NCBI RefSeq assembly: GCF_014779765.1
Contig: NZ_JACXZA010000008.1
Location: 124,001-188,000 of the forward strand
DNA from: Paenibacillus terricola
GTDB lineage: Bacteria; Bacillota; Bacilli; Paenibacillales; Paenibacillaceae
Reading direction: 5' to 3'
Length of the DNA stretch: 64,000 nucleotides
Shown piece after piece: positions 8,389 through 16,725 of this stretch. The notes beneath the pieces are model-generated. The model ran no database searches, was not told the origin of the DNA, and worked only from the letters and a program-made list of their open reading frames with translations. The position numbers and the translations under genes were made by a program. How positions within the stretch are numbered: position 1 is the stretch's first letter; the number at the start of each line of letters is the position of its first letter.

Positions 8389-9345
8389 ATGAATGCTGAA
8401 GCAGTTGTGAACAAGCGGACGGATGCCAAGCTGCGCTTGACGAAGAAGAAGCTGAAAGGCTCAAACGATAATCTGGCAGGCTACATTTTCATTTCGCCAT
8501 GGCTGATCGGCTTCTTGCTGCTCACAGTATGGCCGATCATCCAATCGTTCTACTTGTCCTTTACGGAGTATTCGCTGCTCGAAGCTCCGACCTGGACGGG
8601 AATGGACAACTACAAGAACATTTTCACGAACGATACTGATTTTACCACATCGCTGAAAGTCACCTTTATATTCGTGTTGTTCTCCGTTCCGCTCAAGCTG
8701 TTCTTCTCCTTGATGGTCGCGATCATGCTGAACAAGAATGTGAAGGGCATGAATCTGTACCGGACAGCGATTTATTTTCCTTCTCTCATTGGCGGGAGCA
8801 TTGCCGTATCGGCCCTATGGCGCAATATGTTCAATCTGAACGGGTATTTCAACCATGTGCTTGCCTGGTTCGGGATCGAAGGCGTCGGATGGATTACGAA
8901 TCCGCACACTTCGCTCGGAACGCTCATTTTGCTTAATACATGGCAGTTCGGCTCTACGATGGTCATCTTCCTGGCGGGTCTGAAGCAGATCCCTAACGAG
9001 CTTTATGAATCGGCATCGGTCGATGGCGCTACGGGGATTCGGAAGTTCTTCCACATCACGTTGCCCATGCTGTCGCCGGTTATGTTCTTCAACCTGGTGC
9101 TGGGCATTATCGGTTCCTTCCAAATGTTCACCTCCGCATTCATTATTACGCAAGGTGGTCCTATCAACTCGACGTATATGTACGCGTTGTTCCTCTACGA
9201 TAAGGCATTCAAGCATTATCAGATGGGATACGCATCCGCGCTCGCTTGGATTCTTCTTGTTATTGTCGCGCTAATGACGGTCATTAACTTCATGGTATCG
9301 CGATACTGGGTATTCTATGAGACGGATGGAGGGAAGCACAAGTGA
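8389..9345 (+). CDS. Carbohydrate ABC importer permease (MalF type)
   Basis: Inner-membrane permease of 318 residues with about six transmembrane helices, the first near residues 30-50. The cytoplasmic coupling loop reads ESASVDGA...FFHITLP, the EAA-like motif that contacts the ATPase. It pairs with the next gene, whose GTG overlaps this stop codon. A G-run ribosome-binding site lies at 8369-8377. Between it and the start is a four-codon open frame (ATG at 8378) whose TGA overlaps this ATG, which may couple translation. No ATPase gene is present, so an MsmX-like shared ATPase is expected. Confidence 0.9.
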   Translation: MNAEAVVNKRTDAKLRLTKKKLKGSNDNLAGYIFISPWLIGFLLLTVWPIIQSFYLSFTEYSLLEAPTWTGMDNYKNIFTNDTDFTTSLKVTFIFVLFSVPLKLFFSLMVAIMLNKNVKGMNLYRTAIYFPSLIGGSIAVSALWRNMFNLNGYFNHVLAWFGIEGVGWITNPHTSLGTLILLNTWQFGSTMVIFLAGLKQIPNELYESASVDGATGIRKFFHITLPMLSPVMFFNLVLGIIGSFQMFTSAFIITQGGPINSTYMYALFLYDKAFKHYQMGYASALAWILLVIVALMTVINFMVSRYWVFYETDGGKHK

Positions 9346-10178
9346 TCAAATCGCTTAATCGGAGTCCCGTCACCCGCCATCTCCTGCTGATTGTGTTCTC
9401 CCTTCTCATGCTGTATCCGGTCATCTGGTGGATCGGTGCTTCTCTTAAGACGACGGCCGAGATGAGTTCGCCTTCCATCTGGCCTTCCAAGCCAATCTGG
9501 GAGAATTACACGAAGGGCTGGCAGTTCTCTCCTGAGTTCACGTTTGGACGGTTCTTCGGCAATACGCTCATGATGGAGTTCTGGAACGTGCTCGGCGGCG
9601 TTCTTACAAGCGCCATCGTCGCTTATGGTTTTGCCCGTCTGAACTTCAAGTTCCGCGGCGTGTTCTTCTCGATTCTACTGCTTACGATGATGCTGCCGGG
9701 GCAAGTGACGATCGTTCCACAATATATTCTCTACAATAAGCTGCATCTCATGGACAGCTACATTCCATTGATTCTTCCGCATTTCTTCGGGGGCGGCGCC
9801 TTCTTCATCTTCCTGCTTGTCCAATTCATAAGGGGCATCCCGCGAGAACTCGATGAAGCAGCGAAAATCGATGGTGCGTCCGTATACAGTATTTTTTATC
9901 GAATTGTTCTCCCCCTTATCAAGCCTTCATTAGTGACAGTGGCCATTTTCACTTTCTTATGGAGCTGGGACGATTTCTTCGCACAAGTGCTCTACTTGAA
10001 TTCGGTTAGCAAATTCACGGTCAGTCTGGCTCTACGCATGTACGTGGATCAGTTTGAAATCCAATGGGGCAGGTTGCTCGCGATGTCGTTGCTTTCGGTT
10101 GTGCCTTCTACTATTTTGTTCTTTATCGCGCAGAAGCATTTCGTCGAGGGAATCGCAACAACGGGCTTAAAGGGATAG
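9342..10178 (+). CDS. Carbohydrate ABC importer permease (MalG type)
   Basis: Second permease subunit, 278 residues. The first helix is near 12-32 and the EAA loop reads EAAKIDGAS...RIVLP. The GTG start at 9342 overlaps the previous TGA (GTGA), so the two subunits are made in step. It ends about 50 bp before the binding-protein gene. The substrate is not readable; context favours an oligosaccharide or sugar acid linked to the upstream uronate genes. Confidence 0.9.
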   Translation: MIKSLNRSPVTRHLLLIVFSLLMLYPVIWWIGASLKTTAEMSSPSIWPSKPIWENYTKGWQFSPEFTFGRFFGNTLMMEFWNVLGGVLTSAIVAYGFARLNFKFRGVFFSILLLTMMLPGQVTIVPQYILYNKLHLMDSYIPLILPHFFGGGAFFIFLLVQFIRGIPRELDEAAKIDGASVYSIFYRIVLPLIKPSLVTVAIFTFLWSWDDFFAQVLYLNSVSKFTVSLALRMYVDQFEIQWGRLLAMSLLSVVPSTILFFIAQKHFVEGIATTGLKG

Positions 10179-10227
10179 ATGCATGACGGGTCACGAATTC
10201 ACAATTCAGCATAAAGGGGAAATGATA

Positions 10228-11523
10228 ATGGAGAACAAGATATGGTCCAAAGGAATGACGTTGTTGACGCTAGGCGCGATGCTGGCATTGACGGCTTGCG
10301 GGAGCGGCGGAGATTCGAAGGATAGCGGCAGCGGCGGCGCGGTTAAGCTCAAAATCATGTGGCAAGGACCGGATACGAGGCATCAAGCGATGCTGAAGAC
10401 GCAAGAGGTGTATACGAGCCTCAATCCAACGATCACCTTCTCGCCTGAATACATGGCATGGGATGATTATTGGAAGAAGCTGCCGACGCTGGCCGCTTCC
10501 CATTCTATGCCGGATGTGCTGCATATGGACGGGGCGTACATTCAAGAATATGCGACTAGAGGGACGCTCGAAGATCTATCGGATATGGATCTCAGCGGTG
10601 TCATCGACGATAAAACGTTGGAAAACCTGAAAATAGACGGTAAGCTGTATGGCATCCCGATCAGTCGTAACGCGCAAGGGATCGCATTTAACACGGAAGG
10701 GCTAACGTCTGCCGGCATCGAGCTGCCGAAGAAGGATTGGACTTGGGACGAGTTCTTCGACTTCGCGAGAAATGCACGTACGAAGCTTCCGGATGGCGTT
10801 TATCCGATCAGCGACTCGGATACGTGGGACTTCTACCAGTACTATCAAACATCGAACGGCAAGGGTCCGATTATTCAAGAGAACGGGACGAAATTCAATC
10901 TGGACAAAGAGCTGTTCACGAAATTCTACGGCATCTATGCGGAGTTCCGCGAGAAGAAAATCGTTCCTCCTGCGGACATGGTCAGCTCGTTCAAGGAGAA
11001 TGATCCGCAAGCGGACCCGATGGCAAGCGGCAAAGTTATGACGCGTGGCGCGACGGTCGGTTCAGTAGGCGCGCTTGAGCAGTTAATGCCAGGGAAGGTA
11101 GACGTCGTCAACATTCCGGTGGGACCTGAAGGCGGCGGTTGGGCGCAGCCGACCATCTTCCTCAGCGTAAGCACCGATTCCAAGCATAAGGATGAAGCGA
11201 AAGCCTTCATCAAGTGGTTCGTTACGGACAGGCAAGCCGGCACAACGTATGGCATGAACTTCGGCATTCCGATCTACGACGATGTCTATAAAGCGTTGGA
11301 GCCTACTTTGCAGCCGAAGGATAAACTGGGCAACAAATTGTACGATACGGCGAAGGATAAGGCGCTGCCTTTCTACCCAGCTGCAGCAGGGTGGACGGAG
11401 TGGGTAGACAACTACAAGAAAACGATGGATGCCGTTATGTTCGGCCAGAAATCAATTGAAGATGCTTATAATGAGATATCCAAAGCAGGCAACGCGATCG
11501 CAGAGAAGCAGAGCAAGAAATAA
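10228..11523 (+). CDS. Sugar-binding lipoprotein of ABC importer
   Basis: Extracellular solute-binding protein family 1, 431 residues, anchored by lipid. Start ATG 10228 lies 7 bp past AAAGGGGA and gives a clean lipoprotein signal: basic MENKIWSK, a hydrophobic core, then lipobox LTAC. An upstream in-frame ATG at 10183 would put 15 polar residues ahead of the signal. A Gly/Ser linker follows the Cys, then the two-lobed binding fold (MWQGPDTRHQ early, WTEWVDNYKK late). It captures a sugar for the two upstream permeases and is closed by a terminator. Confidence 0.9.
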   Translation: MENKIWSKGMTLLTLGAMLALTACGSGGDSKDSGSGGAVKLKIMWQGPDTRHQAMLKTQEVYTSLNPTITFSPEYMAWDDYWKKLPTLAASHSMPDVLHMDGAYIQEYATRGTLEDLSDMDLSGVIDDKTLENLKIDGKLYGIPISRNAQGIAFNTEGLTSAGIELPKKDWTWDEFFDFARNARTKLPDGVYPISDSDTWDFYQYYQTSNGKGPIIQENGTKFNLDKELFTKFYGIYAEFREKKIVPPADMVSSFKENDPQADPMASGKVMTRGATVGSVGALEQLMPGKVDVVNIPVGPEGGGWAQPTIFLSVSTDSKHKDEAKAFIKWFVTDRQAGTTYGMNFGIPIYDDVYKALEPTLQPKDKLGNKLYDTAKDKALPFYPAAAGWTEWVDNYKKTMDAVMFGQKSIEDAYNEISKAGNAIAEKQSKK

Positions 11524-11539
11524 ACGTAATAAAACATGT

Positions 11540-11575
11540 AAGGCGGCGAACCGTTCCAGGTTTGCTGCCTTTCCT
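11540..11575 (+). terminator. Terminator of the sugar importer operon
   Basis: Stem 11540-11552 with 11559-11571 (13 bp, two G-U pairs), loop of six, then TTCCTT. Confidence 0.8.
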
Positions 11576-11659
11576 TGTTAATGCCCTCGTCTACATCCTT
11601 GGTCATATGAATATATTGAGAAATAGGCATTGGGATGCAGGGCGGGGGAGGATCGAAGA

Positions 11660-12541
11660 ATGGAAGCTAATTCGACGGGTTCATCAATTATAGATATAGG
11701 TAACGCGTCCGGCATGGGGAAGATTGAGAGCTTTATTGCTTTTATCCGTGATTTAAACGAACTTCTTCAGAGGGAAGCCGATTTGTCTCCTTCTAATCTT
11801 ACCGTTACAGAGAGGATTGGCCAGCTGTCTCGCTTGCTGCGGTTACGTTATTTGCCTGAAGAGGTACAAGCCGTCCTTAACGATGAATATATTCGAATGA
11901 TCCAAATTCAATTGCAGGATAAATTATCAGAGGCTGAATTTCTAGTAGAGCTAAGCGATGCTCATCTCATGTGTAAAGCCAACGGCGCTGTTATGGATAT
12001 CGTGACGAGATTGCCCAACTGGAACGTATATAAGGCGCTAGTTAGCCAAGAGCTTGCGATGCTTCGTCAATTGAATCGATTAGATGGTTCAGCAGAGAAG
12101 CCGAAGCCACCAATTGTCTTCGTAGGAAGTGGACCAATGCCGATCAGTCCGATTATTGTGCACCTGTTTGGCGATGTTGAGGTTATTTGTCTTGAGATGA
12201 ACGTTATTGCTTACGAGGCTTCACGCTCCTTACTCGCTCACTTAGGGTTGGAATCGACGGTTTCCGTCGTCCTGACGAATGGTTCCGATTACGACTACAG
12301 CTCCTACAGCTGTATCTTCTTGGCGAGTCTGGTTCGAAATAAGCAAGAGGTGCTTGAACAAATTCGCCGGACTTGCGCCGATCCTTTGGTAGCGATTCGC
12401 ACCGCAGAGGGTATGAAACAGATGATGTATGAGGCGATAGATGAATCATTGTTAGAGAAACAGCGATGGAGGATCTTAGGACGAACACGTCCTGATGAAG
12501 GGTTAGTTATTAACTCGACCTTGTTTCTTGATCGTGAATAA
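11660..12541 (+). CDS. Nicotianamine synthase/CntL-like aminobutyl transferase (orphan)
   Basis: 293 residues. The Rossmann core holds FVGSGPMPIS near residue 156, the hallmark SAM-binding loop of the nicotianamine synthase family, then VICLEMN, and IRTAEGMKQ near the C-terminus where family members have R-S-A-H-G. Bacterial relatives (CntL, staphylopine/pseudopaline type) transfer an aminobutyrate group from SAM to histidine to build an opine metallophore. The usual partner opine dehydrogenase (CntM) and metallophore transporters are not adjacent. ATG 11660 has GGGGGAGG at good spacing. The gene stands alone between two terminators. Family assignment is fairly secure; substrate and product are not. 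Confidence 0.75.
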   Translation: MEANSTGSSIIDIGNASGMGKIESFIAFIRDLNELLQREADLSPSNLTVTERIGQLSRLLRLRYLPEEVQAVLNDEYIRMIQIQLQDKLSEAEFLVELSDAHLMCKANGAVMDIVTRLPNWNVYKALVSQELAMLRQLNRLDGSAEKPKPPIVFVGSGPMPISPIIVHLFGDVEVICLEMNVIAYEASRSLLAHLGLESTVSVVLTNGSDYDYSSYSCIFLASLVRNKQEVLEQIRRTCADPLVAIRTAEGMKQMMYEAIDESLLEKQRWRILGRTRPDEGLVINSTLFLDRE

Positions 12542-12546
12542 GGGAG

Positions 12547-12587
12547 ATAGGGTCTTCACCGAGAGGGGCGGCCCTATTGTTTTTTAC
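12547..12587 (+). terminator. Terminator of the CntL-like gene
   Basis: ATAGGGTC (12547-12554) pairs with GGCCCTAT (12570-12577), followed by a T-rich tail; the loop is long. Confidence 0.65.
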
Positions 12588-12747
12588 TTCTTTTCATCGA
12601 TAGTCATTTTTCCTTATTGACATTGATCTTGGTTGTCTTGATTATTATGTATGCCGAGACTAATAAAAGTAATGTTAAGTTAGGCACTTCATACCGATAT
12701 ATTATATAATAGACCCCCGTGATTCATGCATAAGGAGTGTAAGTCAG

Positions 12748-14574
12748 ATGCATCATCAGATTTTCACCATTGCAGCTATCGTTTTATTAATTGGGATCGT
12801 TCCCGTTATCATTTATGCAGCCAGAACACACCATCGAAAGAAGCAAGCCGAGCAGCTCCTTATCGAATCCGAAAGCAAATATCGTGCGTTGGTTGAGCAT
12901 GCGGTTGATATGTTTTTCGTCAACGAATTTGATATGGATCGTATGCCTTTTATTGAAGTGAATGAGCTCGTTTATCGTCTGCTTGGGTACTCGCGTCAAG
13001 AGATGGCTGCGATGTCGCCCATTGATCTTTGCGTCCAAGATCCCTTGTTGAGAGAACGCTACAAGCTGCTTCTCCAGGAACTAGATAGGACGGGGTTCGC
13101 GCAATACAGAACCAAGCTGCAAAGTAAAGATGGACGAGTCATTCCAGTTGATGCGAATGCTCGGATTATCGAGTTGAACGGTAAACGTGTGTCCGTTAAC
13201 ATACTTCGAGATATTTCTGAAAGTCATACAACAGAACTGGCACTGAAGGAAAGTGAAGAACGTTACAGACGACTAATCGAGCTGCTCCCAGACGCAGTAG
13301 CTGTCATCACAGATGGCGTTGCCGTCTTTCTCAATAACTCAGGAGCTCGCATGTTTGGGGCAACCTGTCCCCGTGATATCGTCGGCATGCAATTAATGGA
13401 CTTTGTCCATCCTGATTATCGTTCCTTGATCGATAGAAGGGTGGATGACATCATAACGAATCAGCTTCCGTCAGATCCTCTTGAGATATTAGTATACCGT
13501 TTGGATGGTTCTATGTTTTACGGAATGGTTCAGTCCACGCCGATCCTATATCAGGGAAAGCCATCCGTACTATGTGTGATGCATGACATTACGGAGAGGA
13601 AACAAACGGAGCAAGCGCTGAAAGAGAGTGAAGGGCAGTACCGAAAGATGATCGAATTGTCTCCGAACTCCGTGTGCTTAATTAATGAGGCCGGTAAGAT
13701 TGTGTTCGTCAATGACAAAGCCGTCGAGTTGTTCGAAGCGGATTCCTATTTGTCCCTCGTTGGCGTAGATAAGTTCGACCTCATTGCTCCAGCGTTTCGC
13801 GAGGAAAGCAGAGCTCGTTTTCGATCTATTTTTAAACGGGAATATTCAGGACTTACTTATGAGAATCAATTTATAACTTTGCGTGGCCATCGGTTTGTTG
13901 CGGAAATTTCCGTAACTTGTGTACAGTATGACGGGGAATTAGTGGTACTGGCGCATATTCAAGACATCTCGAAGCGGAAGGCCAAGGAAGAACGGCTGAA
14001 GGAATCCAATCGACTGCTTAGGGAGCTATCCACGATAGATGGCCTTACCGGTATCTCGAATCGCAGACATTTCGAGGAATCGCTGGAGAAGGAATGGAAT
14101 GTTTCGTCCCTATCTTCAACACCTTGTTCTGTTATATTGTTTGATATTGATTATTTCAAGCGTTATAACGATACGTATGGGCATCAAGGCGGGGATGCTT
14201 GCCTGAGAGACATTGCTTCAACCATACAGACGCTTGGGCGGCCTAATGATGTATTTGCTCGATATGGGGGTGAGGAATTTGTCCTCTTGCTCCCGGAGAC
14301 CGATTCTGATGAGTCGTTGCTTCTTGCTCAGCGAATTGAGCAGCAAGTGAAGGGATTGCGAATCCCTCATGCTGCATCTAAGGTGAATGAATACGTAACT
14401 GTGAGTATTGGAGTTGCAACGATGATTGCTACCCCTGAATTGAAGCGGGAGGATCTGATCGAGCAAGCGGATCGAGCGCTTTATCGGGCCAAATTAGCAG
14501 GCAGAAACCGCATTGTTGTGGACAGTGATGCGGAATTAAGTCAAAGCAGCTTCTCTGGCGGCATTGTGAGCTAG
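12748..14574 (+). CDS. Membrane PAS-GGDEF diguanylate cyclase
   Basis: 608 residues. One N-terminal transmembrane helix (about 6-24), then three PAS domains (about 40-160, 170-290 and 295-420), each ending in a PAC-like segment such as HDITERK, and a C-terminal GGDEF domain (about 435-595). The active-site loop is GGEEF with metal ligands in LFDIDYFKRYND, so c-di-GMP synthesis is expected. An RxxD inhibitory site (RPND) stands five residues before the signature, implying product feedback. No EAL domain. Good AAGGAG before the ATG. Its last 39 bp overlap the convergent RNase H-like gene. Confidence 0.93.
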   Translation: MHHQIFTIAAIVLLIGIVPVIIYAARTHHRKKQAEQLLIESESKYRALVEHAVDMFFVNEFDMDRMPFIEVNELVYRLLGYSRQEMAAMSPIDLCVQDPLLRERYKLLLQELDRTGFAQYRTKLQSKDGRVIPVDANARIIELNGKRVSVNILRDISESHTTELALKESEERYRRLIELLPDAVAVITDGVAVFLNNSGARMFGATCPRDIVGMQLMDFVHPDYRSLIDRRVDDIITNQLPSDPLEILVYRLDGSMFYGMVQSTPILYQGKPSVLCVMHDITERKQTEQALKESEGQYRKMIELSPNSVCLINEAGKIVFVNDKAVELFEADSYLSLVGVDKFDLIAPAFREESRARFRSIFKREYSGLTYENQFITLRGHRFVAEISVTCVQYDGELVVLAHIQDISKRKAKEERLKESNRLLRELSTIDGLTGISNRRHFEESLEKEWNVSSLSSTPCSVILFDIDYFKRYNDTYGHQGGDACLRDIASTIQTLGRPNDVFARYGGEEFVLLLPETDSDESLLLAQRIEQQVKGLRIPHAASKVNEYVTVSIGVATMIATPELKREDLIEQADRALYRAKLAGRNRIVVDSDAELSQSSFSGGIVS

Positions 14575-15051
14575 CCGATGCAAATAGTTGTTTCTCTTAT
14601 GCGTGCTCATATATTTAATTTGAACGTCAAGGTCGGGGAGTAGGCGATTGAGAGCCGCAAGAGCTGTTAATAGTGTATCCCTTCCTTGTTCATCGTGTGA
14701 ATGGGCAAACTGGTCTTGAACCAGTAGACGCGCAATACGGCTGCAGTCTGTATAGATGACAGCGATCTTCGGCTGATGCTCTAATGTTGCTGCTGCAAGG
14801 GTTTCCAGACTAAGTGCAATCGCCATCATTTCACCGTAGATCGAACCTTGATCCCGTTCCATTGCCAGCTTCTTAGCTGCTATGCTGATCGTTCGATTGT
14901 AGACCATGCAGCAGGCTGCTCCATAGGTATTGGTAGAAGCGAAGCCGGCATAATCGCAGTATAGAAAGACGGTTCCTTTGTTCATGATATTTTGTCTTAG
15001 GCCGGGGATGGATAAGGCTTTATGAAATAGTGCTTCTTTGGTCAAATCCAT
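14536..15051 (-). CDS. RNase H-like fold protein, fourth catalytic Asp replaced
   Basis: 171 residues with the RNase HI layout. Asp33 (YCDYAG), Glu74 (YGEMMAI) and Asp102 (IYTDCS) match the first three catalytic carboxylates. The fourth, in the NxxxDxLAxxAA helix, is His158 (NNYLHRLAHNAA). About 30 extra residues precede the fold. It may be a weak nuclease or a binding-only homologue. ATG at 15049-15051 follows AGGAGAT. Its 3' end overlaps the diguanylate cyclase gene by 39 bp in convergent orientation, so the two transcripts overlap antisense. Confidence 0.75.
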   Translation of the reverse strand: MDLTKEALFHKALSIPGLRQNIMNKGTVFLYCDYAGFASTNTYGAACCMVYNRTISIAAKKLAMERDQGSIYGEMMAIALSLETLAAATLEHQPKIAVIYTDCSRIARLLVQDQFAHSHDEQGRDTLLTALAALNRLLPDLDVQIKYMSTHKRNNYLHRLAHNAAREAALT

Positions 15052-15152
15052 GAGCGCATCTCCTAATCATAGCTGCGGCTAGTGGTGTCTATGCGATCAG
15101 GATGAACCGAAGGGTGGATGTTTAAACCCGAGACAACCTCATCAACGTTAAT

Positions 15153-15198
15153 AACGATCCGGGGAAGGGTACAATATGGCTTCCTGCGGGTCGTTTTT
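15153..15198 (+). terminator. Terminator-like hairpin in an orphan position
   Basis: AACGATCCG (15153-15161) pairs with CGGGTCGTT (15187-15195), the inner GGAAG with CTTCC, and T6 follows. It faces right, but no plus-strand gene ends just before it. It would therefore end a small RNA starting around 15050-15150 or act as an attenuator in the leader of the amidohydrolase gene. Confidence 0.5.
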
Positions 15199-15281
15199 TA
15201 TACAACCATCCATTTAATTATTGTAAAATATTTACGAGTAGCTATGGATGGAAACCTTTGGTTGAGGGGGATTTACGGACA

Positions 15282-16379
15282 GTGGGAAAACTTACAGGTT
15301 GGAAGCCAGTCGTATTATTATTCATCACGACGTTGACAGCGTGGGGGATCTCAGGATGCGGCCAAGAACAATCAAATGATGTAGTTGCAACCGTAACTGC
15401 TAAGGAAAAGGCATTGAAGAAGAGCACCGATGAACCGACACTAGCTCAACTGGTGGATACATACGGGGATTTAGGACTTGTAGACGCTCATAATCATGAT
15501 GCCAGCGATAATCAGTATGATCGGACGTTCCGAATATGGGAGCAGGATCGAATCGCTCATGTCGTCTTATTCGGTGATGTCTCCGAACGAAGCGCGATTC
15601 GAACGGATGCCAACAGTTGGTCGGCCTATCAATCGAATCCGGATTTCTATATTCCTTATTTCTCAGGCTTTGATTTGCATTCGTCTACAAGTCTCGATGA
15701 TATCAAGGATAAACTGGAGAAGGGGTATTTTGGGCTGGGAGAAGTAGTAGGGGCATCGACGAATTCTCCAGTCGTATCTCGTGTGGAGTGGAAGGCTTTC
15801 GATCCGATGGATGGGTATCTTCCTCAGATCTATGATCTAATCGCGGAGTATAAAGCTCCCATCCTGCTGCATATCGATCCTCCGAATGGTACCCCAGTGG
15901 CGAAGCTTGAACAAGCGATGAAGGAGCATCCGGACACGATCTTCATCTTTGCGCACATCAATGCCTACAACTCGTCTCAAGAGGTTGACCGACTGCTGTC
16001 GACCTACCCGAACTTGTACGCGGATTTCTTTGCCGGTTTCACTGTCTACAACCCTTCAGGCGGTAATACGGAGAACTTCATTGATGTGATGAAAAAGCAT
16101 CCGGATCGCTTCATGCTCAGCACCGATTCGGGGTATGGGCTCGAGGGAGGGGAAGAGAAGGCAATCGATGCGATGTATCGCATTCTCTACTTGCTGGATG
16201 ATCCTAAGATTGCGCGCATGATTGCGCAGGACAATCTGATGAAACTTATTCATGAGCAGCCAGCAACCGCGACCCAGTTGAAGGCGATCAAGGAGCTGGA
16301 GCAGCGGACAGGCAAGACGTTTAATAAAGAGGGGCTCAGCAAGCGTGAGGCGGGCATTATTTTGGCGGAAGAACATTAA
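15282..16379 (+). CDS. Amidohydrolase-2 family lipoprotein
   Basis: About 365 residues; predicted cell-surface metal-dependent hydrolase with a TIM barrel. The signal segment is KLTGWKPVVLLFITTL with lipobox ISGC. The barrel motifs are VDAHNH (the HxH pair), LLHIDPPNG, FIFAHIN and LSTDSG (late Asp). These fit amidohydrolase family 2, which includes decarboxylases and lactonases. The start is taken as GTG 15282, 11 bp after GAGGGGG; a TTG at 15258 is an alternative that adds eight residues. It stands alone between an orphan hairpin and a convergent small gene. Natural substrate unknown. Confidence 0.78.
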   Translation: MGKLTGWKPVVLLFITTLTAWGISGCGQEQSNDVVATVTAKEKALKKSTDEPTLAQLVDTYGDLGLVDAHNHDASDNQYDRTFRIWEQDRIAHVVLFGDVSERSAIRTDANSWSAYQSNPDFYIPYFSGFDLHSSTSLDDIKDKLEKGYFGLGEVVGASTNSPVVSRVEWKAFDPMDGYLPQIYDLIAEYKAPILLHIDPPNGTPVAKLEQAMKEHPDTIFIFAHINAYNSSQEVDRLLSTYPNLYADFFAGFTVYNPSGGNTENFIDVMKKHPDRFMLSTDSGYGLEGGEEKAIDAMYRILYLLDDPKIARMIAQDNLMKLIHEQPATATQLKAIKELEQRTGKTFNKEGLSKREAGIILAEEH

Positions 16380-16421
16380 GGTAGAAGGTAATTCGGCTCA
16401 TCGGCCTTTCCAATAAGCGAA

Positions 16422-16445
16422 AAATCCGCGAATCTCCGCGGATTT
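16422..16445 (-). terminator. Terminator hairpin between convergent genes
   Basis: Inverted repeat AAATCCGCG...CGCGGATTT. The T-rich tail lies on the minus-strand side, so it best serves the small leftward gene, but it may also stop the amidohydrolase transcript. Confidence 0.65.
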
Positions 16446-16459
16446 GTCAGCTTTCTGCT

Positions 16460-16642
16460 TTACTCGCTATGCGTATCGACGATATCATCCAGTGCAGATG
16501 AATGCTCCTGGCTGGCTGCAAGTATTTCCTGATCGACAGCGTTCGTTCCTTGAATCTGTTCAGCTGCTTGCGCTTGACGATTCAACTGCTTCTCTGCCTG
16601 TCCAATTCCAGGCGCTCCTTGATGGCCTTTGCTTGAACTCAT
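16460..16642 (-). CDS. Small hydrophilic acidic protein of unknown function
   Basis: 60 residues, no membrane segment or cysteine, rich in Gln, Ala, Ser, Glu and Asp, predicted mostly helical. It starts at ATG 16640-16642 directly behind a strong AAGGAAGGTGG site, which marks it as a real gene. Longer upstream starts lack this. It has its own terminator and lies 83 bp downstream of the RNase J gene on the same strand. No family recognised. Confidence 0.65.
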   Translation of the reverse strand: MSSSKGHQGAPGIGQAEKQLNRQAQAAEQIQGTNAVDQEILAASQEHSSALDDIVDTHSE

Positions 16643-16725
16643 TGGTGTCCACCTTCCTTCAATGCTTACTGCCGATGAGGGGATCGGCGTCAATAGTATA
16701 TCCTTAAGTTCCCATTTCCATCAGA

